Positions 58,101-64,000 of a stretch of DNA of 64,000 nt are shown here, piece after piece; the first letter of the stretch is position 1; each line of letters opens with the position of its first letter. The notes beneath the pieces are model-generated. The model was given only the letters and a program-made list of their open reading frames with translations. It did not search any database and was not told the DNA's origin. The stretch spans positions 55,954,401 through 56,018,400 of the forward strand of contig NC_087249.1 in NCBI RefSeq assembly GCF_037042905.1, written 5' to 3'. The DNA comes from Lytechinus pictus. Lineage: Eukaryota > Echinodermata > Echinoidea > Temnopleuroida > Toxopneustidae. Position numbers and translations under genes: made by a program.

Positions 58101-58591
58101 TAAAGTTTGGCCAAAAAAAAGAATGTGACATTAATTTTCTTTCCTAGGATTTCCTATCACTTCAGTTTCATTTATAGTAATTATTCGATTCGTATTTGAT
58201 TGGGCAATTTTTAAAATGAGTAGTTAATTCTGTAGCATATATATATATTTTTTGTGTGTGTGCAAGTACTGAGCAATTGAAGCAGTGGAAGGGTGGGGTG
58301 ATTGTTGGATAAATCAACCTAACATGGAAAGCACACCAATAATTTTTATGTGCATGCATGTTAAAATTGCATTCCAAATATGTGATAAACTTGCAAAACT
58401 CAATTGTTGTGTGCTCCCATTGGATGTCCCAAAGAAAATTGAAAATTAAGTGCCCAGAACGATATAGAGACAGTTATGAATGTAAGATTTGATATTCCTC
58501 TTTTGTCTTCTGCTAGGTTGTTTGTGATCAGGCTGGGAAAATAACAAGCATCGTTGCCAGATGGCCTGGCAGCACACCTAACTCCGCAACC
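55104..58591 (+). pseudogene. Harbinger (PIF) transposase, copy 2: catalytic exon present, C-terminus missing
   Basis: Exons 55104-55148, 55416-55632, 57642-57928 and 58517-58591 give a continuous 208-codon frame with GT-AG introns and phases 0, 1, 0. The protein has FRDRYRLSKETV, the Q-V-L-x-A-L-R-F-x-A-x-G signature, GSFQKMHGDEAAISQSSMCR (HTH-like), FPGVIGAIDGTHVYIRSPGG with the first catalytic Asp, YFLNRKNRYSINVQ and CDQAGKITSIVARWPGSTPN. The expected GSxHD box reads GSTPN, so the second Asp seems lost. After exon 4 (donor gtaagt) no remaining exon was found before the reverse-transcriptase fossil, and the last catalytic Glu is missing. Harbinger transposases normally pair with a Myb-like protein, which is not seen. 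It was likely inactive before the copies spread. Confidence 0.8.
56140..56660 (+). repeat. Tandem repeat of ~157-160 bp, copy 2
   Basis: This is the counterpart of 15,985-16,640. The third unit lacks about 10 bp (AACAAGTA) relative to copy 1. Confidence 0.7.
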
Positions 58592-58751
58592 GTAAGTCAC
58601 TTTTCAACCAAACTTGGATGGTAGATGTACTTAGGCGACCTGCATATTATGCTGCAGTCGGAGGTCACATGGTAAGGTCAAAGTGTTCAAAGTTTTTGTA
58701 GAAATGTACCAAACCCGACGGTGCTCTCACTCCATGATGTGTCACTGCATC

Positions 58752-59189
58752 GTAGCAATCCAGTCGGATTTGAAATGGTCTTTACATGATGAATATATGG
58801 TCAAGCGCGCAAATAGTCGTTTATATGTTCTTCGCACTTTGAAATATCATAGTCTGTAATTTCAGGACCTTATAGTTGTATATACTAGTTTCGTGAGACC
58901 AGTTGTTGAATATGCTGTACCTGTATGGTCAGGAGCACTAACAAAACAACAAGTACAAGTCATCGAACGTATTCAGAAACGTGCCCTTAGAATCATTTTT
59001 GGAGCAGCATATTCTTCATATGAGCATGCTTTACTCCAGTCAGAACTGATGTCTCTTGAAGATAGATGGATCAAACTCTTTGTCTTGCGTTTGCGAAGTC
59101 TATGCAAATCCCCACGTCTAAACTGTATCACCTTCTACCTCAAAATAGGACTTGTCAATATCAGACTAGAAGCTTGGCCGGAACAGTAG
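58752..59189 (+). pseudogene. Reverse transcriptase C-terminal fossil, copy 2
   Basis: Same content as 18,510-18,947, including the in-frame TAA after LKYHSL. It reads IIFG where copy 1 reads ILFG, the former being the family norm. Confidence 0.8.
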
Positions 59190-59269
59190 AGATGCGATGT
59201 CGAACTTCACGATATAGAAATAGCCCGTTGCCCTCGTTGATTCGGCACCTTAAAGAGAAATTCCAGTAG

Positions 59270-60436
59270 TTGCAGTAAACACTGATTTCATGAGAAAGTT
59301 TGTAAAACAAGGCTTAATTGTCATTAATCATCGAGGATCTAGATCTGGTACAGTTACATAAACTGAACTTTGTGAAATCTTGAAATCTACGCTGAAAAAT
59401 GTTCAGGCTGAAGATCCCCAACACAGATAAGCGCACGTGGGACAGTGTATAATTATTGCTTCGAATGTTGGGCCCGACGCTCTACCCGAATCCTGTGCTT
59501 ATTTGCTGATTTCTCAGCAATTACACAATTTCTTCCAGAATCCTTTGGCACATATGTTTTATTTATACAAACAGACACTTTGGTGGTCATTTCATTGGAT
59601 TCTGTACGAACTCATTTTGATATCGTTACCAAAACTAGCATTTACCTTTAACTCTAAAAGAATTTATTACAAGGAGTAGTTTTTTTTGTATATATCTTCC
59701 CCTATCGTTACATGTATAATAATATCAAACTACGAATGGCTGAGAATTAAAGAACTCATCATTCATTGGACTCTTAAAATGTGATATCATTAAAAGATTG
59801 TTTTTTATAAAATGCAGATTACATACTAATTCTAATGTTGAGTTCTCTTTATGTTGGCGAACTCAAGTTTCATTTCATTTCATTTTACTTTGTTAATCAA
59901 AATATTTTTCTTTCATATGAGCAATTATTCACTGATATCTAGTCGTAAACTTAATATTTGAATTGAAGTCATAAAAATTGCCAAAATATGTATTATTGCA
60001 GCATATTAGATTATCGTTTTTTCCCAAAGTAATGTAATTCAGAACTTAATATGTAAATGTGTTTATTAATTTCTCTTTGTATATATGTTTAATCGTTTTA
60101 TGATTTCTGTATACAGTGTATACTGAATCATTTATTTTTATTATTATTTATTTATTTTTATTTTTATTTGTTTATTTTTTATTCATTTTATATATATTGT
60201 TTATTTCTTAATTTTATCTTATTTTTTATTCATAAAATTTATTTATAAAAGGGGGCCTTCACCCTACAAGCTCTGCTTTTTAGTTGGTCTCCTTAGGACC
60301 TTTCGATTTCATGGTATTATTGTATTATAAAAAAATGATTTAAATGTTATATTTTGTAAATATGTATATTGAACTATCATTGTAAATGTAAAAAGATTGA
60401 AAGAGAAAATAAATGAATTGAATTGAATTGAATTGC
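59270..60436 (+). repeat. LINE-like 3' region ending in (TTGAA)n, copy 2
   Basis: Counterpart of 19,031-20,203, with a slightly shorter GAATT tail and a small substitution near 59,700 (TTCCCCTATCG). Confidence 0.5.
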
Positions 60437-61714
60437 TTCTTCGCCCTTTTCTCTCTGTTTCCCTTCCACCATAAATTTCTTCTCTTCTCTCTCTCTTTCT
60501 CTGCCTCTCTTCTCTCTTCCACTATTTCTATTCCTTTCTGCTTTCCAATTCATTTCCTCTATCCACTCATATTTACATGTATTTTGAATATTTTTCAATT
60601 TTTTTTATTGATCAGTGAGTACACTGTTAGAAAAATTTCCGTTTTTTAACGGAAAAAGTCCGGCAGCAAAATTTCCGGACTTTTTTTTTTTTTCCGTAAA
60701 TTTACAGAAAGTGGTAATTTATGGAAAAGTTCTGTAAAATATACAAGATTCCGTAAATTACAATTCTTGAAAATACGGACTTTATTTACGGAAACTTTAC
60801 AGAAAATTTACATAAATTAACATGATTCCGTATAAATAATTAACGGAAAAAAAAAATTTGTCCGGAAATTTTGCTGCCGGAATTTTTTTTTTTTGTCCGT
60901 AATTTTACGGATTCCTTTTCCGTAAAATTACCGTACTTTTACAAAATTCCCATGTAAAATACGGATTTTATTTACGGAAATTTTACAGAAAATTTACGTG
61001 AATTAACATGATTCCGTATAAATAATTAACGGAAAAAAAAAATTTGTCCGGAAATTTTGCTGCCGGAATTTTTTTTTTTTGTCCGTAATTTTACGGATTC
61101 CTTTTCCGTAAAATTACCGTACTTTTACAAATTCCCATGTAAAATACAGATATTATTTACGGAAATTTTACAGAAAATTTACGTGAATTAACATGATTCC
61201 GTATAAATAATTAACGGGAAAAAAAAATTTGTCCGGAAATTTTGCTGCCGGAATTTTTTTTTTTAATCCGTAATTTTACGGATTCCTTTCCGTAAAATTA
61301 CCGTACTTTTACAAAATTCCCATGTAAATTTACACATTTCTGTAAAAAAACAAGTTTACAGAATTCTTAAATTTTTTACAGATCTTTTTTAATCAGTAGA
61401 TACCTTACAATAGGAACGCTGATTTGCTATTTAAACATGTACTCCCAAACACATGGTAGATTGTATGAATGCATTCACTTAAGGCCTGAACAAAAATTGT
61501 GTTGCCCTTTTCTGACCTGGACAAATCGGGCCAGCTTTTTTCAATAATTTTTTTCATACTAAGCTTACTATTTCTAGAATAAAACATGGCAACAGTGATT
61601 GTGTCTAGCCCACTCATGAAAATAACCAGAAATATCGTGATTTGCGAGGGCACACAACATAATTGTATTGAAACTTCATTGTGAAATGACTGGGATGGAA
61701 TAACACTTGTCATA

Positions 61715-62888
61715 AGAGCCTTGCACATAAACTTTAATGTTGACCTGTAAATTCAATTCAATTCAAAATGGTTTATTAAAAATCCTTTCTTTGCGGCAAA
61801 AGCCGAATTGCGAAAATTTACATTTCAAACAAAATCATCAATAACAAGGTAAAAAAACATATAGTACTACGAACAAATTTCAATATAGACATATCTAACA
61901 AAGTATATCATAAATAAATTTAAATCGATACTCACTGATCAATAAAAAAAATTGAAAAATATTCAAAATACATGTAAATATGAGTGGATAGAGGAAATGA
62001 ATTGGAAAGCAGAAAGGAATAGAAATAGTGGAAGAGAGAAGAGAGGCAGAGAGAGAGAGAGAGAAGAGAAGAAATTGATGGTGGAAGGGAAACAGAGAGA
62101 AAAGGGCGAAGAAGCAATTAGGTCACATTTTTTCATACATGCTGCAATAATACATATTTTGGCAATTTTTGTGACTTCAATTCAAATATTAAGTTTACGA
62201 CTAGATATCAGTGAATAATTGCTCATATGAAAGAAAAATATTTTGATTAACAAAGTAAAATGAAATGAAATGAAATGAAACTTGAGTTCGCCAACATAAA
62301 GAGAGCCTTGCACATAAACTTTAATGTTGACCTGTAAATTCAATTCAATTCAAAATGGTTTATTAAAAATCCTTTCTTTGCAGCAAAAGCCGAATTGCGA
62401 AAATTTACATTTCAAACAAAATCATCAATAACAAGGTAAAAAAACTTATAGTACTACGAACAAATTTCAATATAGACATATGTAACAAAGTATATCATAA
62501 ATAAATTTAAATCGATACTCACTGATCAATAAAAAAAATTGAAAAATATTCAAAATACATGTAAATATGAGTGGATAGAGGAAATGAATTGGAAAGCAGA
62601 AAGGAATAGAAATAGTGGAAGAGAGAAGAGAGGCAGAGAGAGAGAGAGAGAGAAGAGAAGAAATTGATGGTGGAAGGGAAACAGAGAGAAAAGGGCAAAG
62701 AAGCAATTAGGTCACATTTTTTCATACATGCTGCAATAATACATATTTTGGCAATTTTTGTGACTTCAATTCAAATATTAAGTTTACGACTAGATATCAG
62801 TGAATAATTGCTCATATGAAAGAAAAATATTTTGATTAACAAAGTAAAATGAAATGAAATGAAATGATACTTGAGTTCGCCAACATAA
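61715..62888. repeat. 587-bp tandem duplication in copy 3
   Basis: 61,715-62,301 and 62,302-62,888 are near-identical (both begin AGAGCCTTGCACATAAACTT). The junction lies at a short AAGAGA shared by both break points, which suggests microhomology. Confidence 0.8.
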
Positions 62889-63548
62889 AGAGAACTCAAC
62901 ATTAGAATTAGTATGTAATCTGCATTTTATAAAAAACAATCTTTTAATGATATCACATTTTAAGAGTCCAATGAATGATGAGTTCTTTAATTCTCAGCCA
63001 TTCGTAGTTTGATATTATTATACATGTAACGATAGGGGAAGATATATAAAAAAAAAACTACTCCTTGTAATCAATTCTTTTAGAGTTAAAGGTAAATGCT
63101 AGTTTGGGTAACGATATCAAAATGAGTTCGTACAGAATCCAATGAAATGACCACCAAAGTGTCTGTTTGTATAAATAAAACATATGTGCCAAAGGATTCT
63201 GGAAGAAATTGTGTAATTGCTGAGAAATCAGCAAATAAGCACAGGATTCGGGTAGAGCGTCGGGCCCGACATTCGATGCAATAATTATACACTGTCCCAC
63301 GTGCGCTTATCTGTGTTGGGGATCTTCAGCCTGAACATTTTTCAGCGTAGATTTCAAGATTTCACAAAGTTCAGTTTATGTAACTGTACCAGATCTAGAT
63401 CCTCGATGATATACTGACAATTAAGTCTTGTTTTACAGACTTTCTCATGAAATCAGTGTTTACTGCAACTACTGGAATTTCTCTTTAAGGTGCCGAATCA
63501 ACGAGGGCAAGGGGCTATTTCTATATCGTGAAGTTCGACATCGCATCT

Positions 63549-63985
63549 CTACTGTTCCGGCCAAGCTTCTAGTCTGATATTGACAAGTCCTATTTTGAGG
63601 TAGAAGGTGATACAGTTTAGACGTGGGGATTTGCATAGACTTCGCAAACGCAAGACAAGAGTTTGATCCATCTATCTTCAAGAGACATCAGTTCTGACTG
63701 GAGTAAAGCATGCTCATATGAAGAATATGCTGCTCCAAAAATGATTCTAAGGGCACGTTTCTGAATACGTTTGATGACTTGTACTTGTTGTTTTGTTAGT
63801 GCTCCTGACCATACAGGTACAGCATATTCAACAACTGGTCTCACGAAACTAGTATATACAACTATAAGGTCCTGAAATTACAGACTATGATATTTCAAAG
63901 TGCGAAGAACATATAAACGACTATTTGCGCGCTTGACCATATATTCAACATGTGTAGACCATTTCAAATCCGACTGGATTGCTAC
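63549..63985 (-). pseudogene. Reverse transcriptase C-terminal fossil, copy 3
   Basis: Minus-strand counterpart of 18,510-18,947. It has the shared TAA and an additional one-base loss in the DRWIKL region (CTCTTG for CTCTTTG, near 63,660) that shifts the frame. Confidence 0.8.
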
Positions 63986-64000
63986 GATGCAGTGACACAT

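Larger units (their letters stand above)
50908..60621 (+). mobile_element. Composite element, copy 2 (right end displaced)
   Basis: It is collinear with 10,738-20,387 and nearly identical by eye, from CACTGTTAAAAATTGCCG through the Harbinger gene, the reverse-transcriptase fossil and the CT-rich block. At TGATCAGTGAGTA it is cut by CACTG of copy 3. The remainder (TCAATTTAAATTT... to the type A end) should lie beyond the window. Confidence 0.8.
60622..64000 (-). mobile_element. Composite element, copy 3 (minus strand, runs off the window)
   Basis: The first part (60,622-61,745) is a type A end. After it the sequence is the reverse complement of copy 1 from 20,573 down to about 18,498, at which point the window ends. 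It is inserted after GTA in copy 2. Relative to copy 1 it has a 587-bp internal tandem duplication and lacks most of the (TTGAA)n-tail region (about 19,770-20,200). Confidence 0.8.

Overview
The window is repeat-dense eukaryotic DNA: GT-AG introns, many nested DNA transposons, MITEs, LINE debris and microsatellites, with no bacterial-style gene organisation. The mix (short palindromic arrays around GCGAGCGCGAAGCGCGAGC, TTAA-flanked palindromic MITEs, repeats with GTCAAAGGTCA arrays, invertebrate-type RecQ-like, Harbinger and CACTA-like genes) suggests a marine invertebrate, most likely an echinoderm such as a sea urchin. The taxon is an inference from repeat style and was not tested.

Layout. 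0.3-3.1 kb: a two-exon RecQ-like helicase gene on the minus strand with a frameshift and an in-frame stop. 3.45-6.6 kb: a repeat element with CAGGGCCGTAGC inverted ends, holding a nuclear-receptor-motif repeat, a GCGAAGCGC array and a CTTT microsatellite. 7.0-8.1 kb: an isolated CACTG-type transposon end. 10.1-29.3 kb: a deep nest. A large palindrome (axis near 27,020) is interrupted by a smaller palindromic element (10,139-24,060), which is itself interrupted by an 11.1-kb composite element (10,738-21,881) with CACTG...CAGTG ends. The composite carries a truncated Harbinger transposase gene and a reverse-transcriptase fossil. 29.7-31.1 kb: a repeat split by a TTAA-flanked MITE. 31.2-41.2 kb: two minus-strand genes of a probable CACTA/EnSpm (CMC) element, a zinc-finger transposase with an 860-codon open frame and a SAM-like partner gene broken by one stop codon, plus partial duplications of the transposase tail between them. 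43.9-50.0 kb: a 6.1-kb element with an 8-bp target duplication. 50.1-64.0 kb: a second copy of the composite, interrupted by a third copy in the opposite orientation that runs off the window.

Most coding potential belongs to mobile elements, and nearly every such gene shows at least one break. The long transposase frame (38,429-41,011) is the best preserved. The composite family ends in CACTG, the terminus expected for CMC elements, so a relative of that transposase could have mobilised it in trans; this link is inference. No RNA genes, CRISPR arrays or ordinary housekeeping operons were seen.
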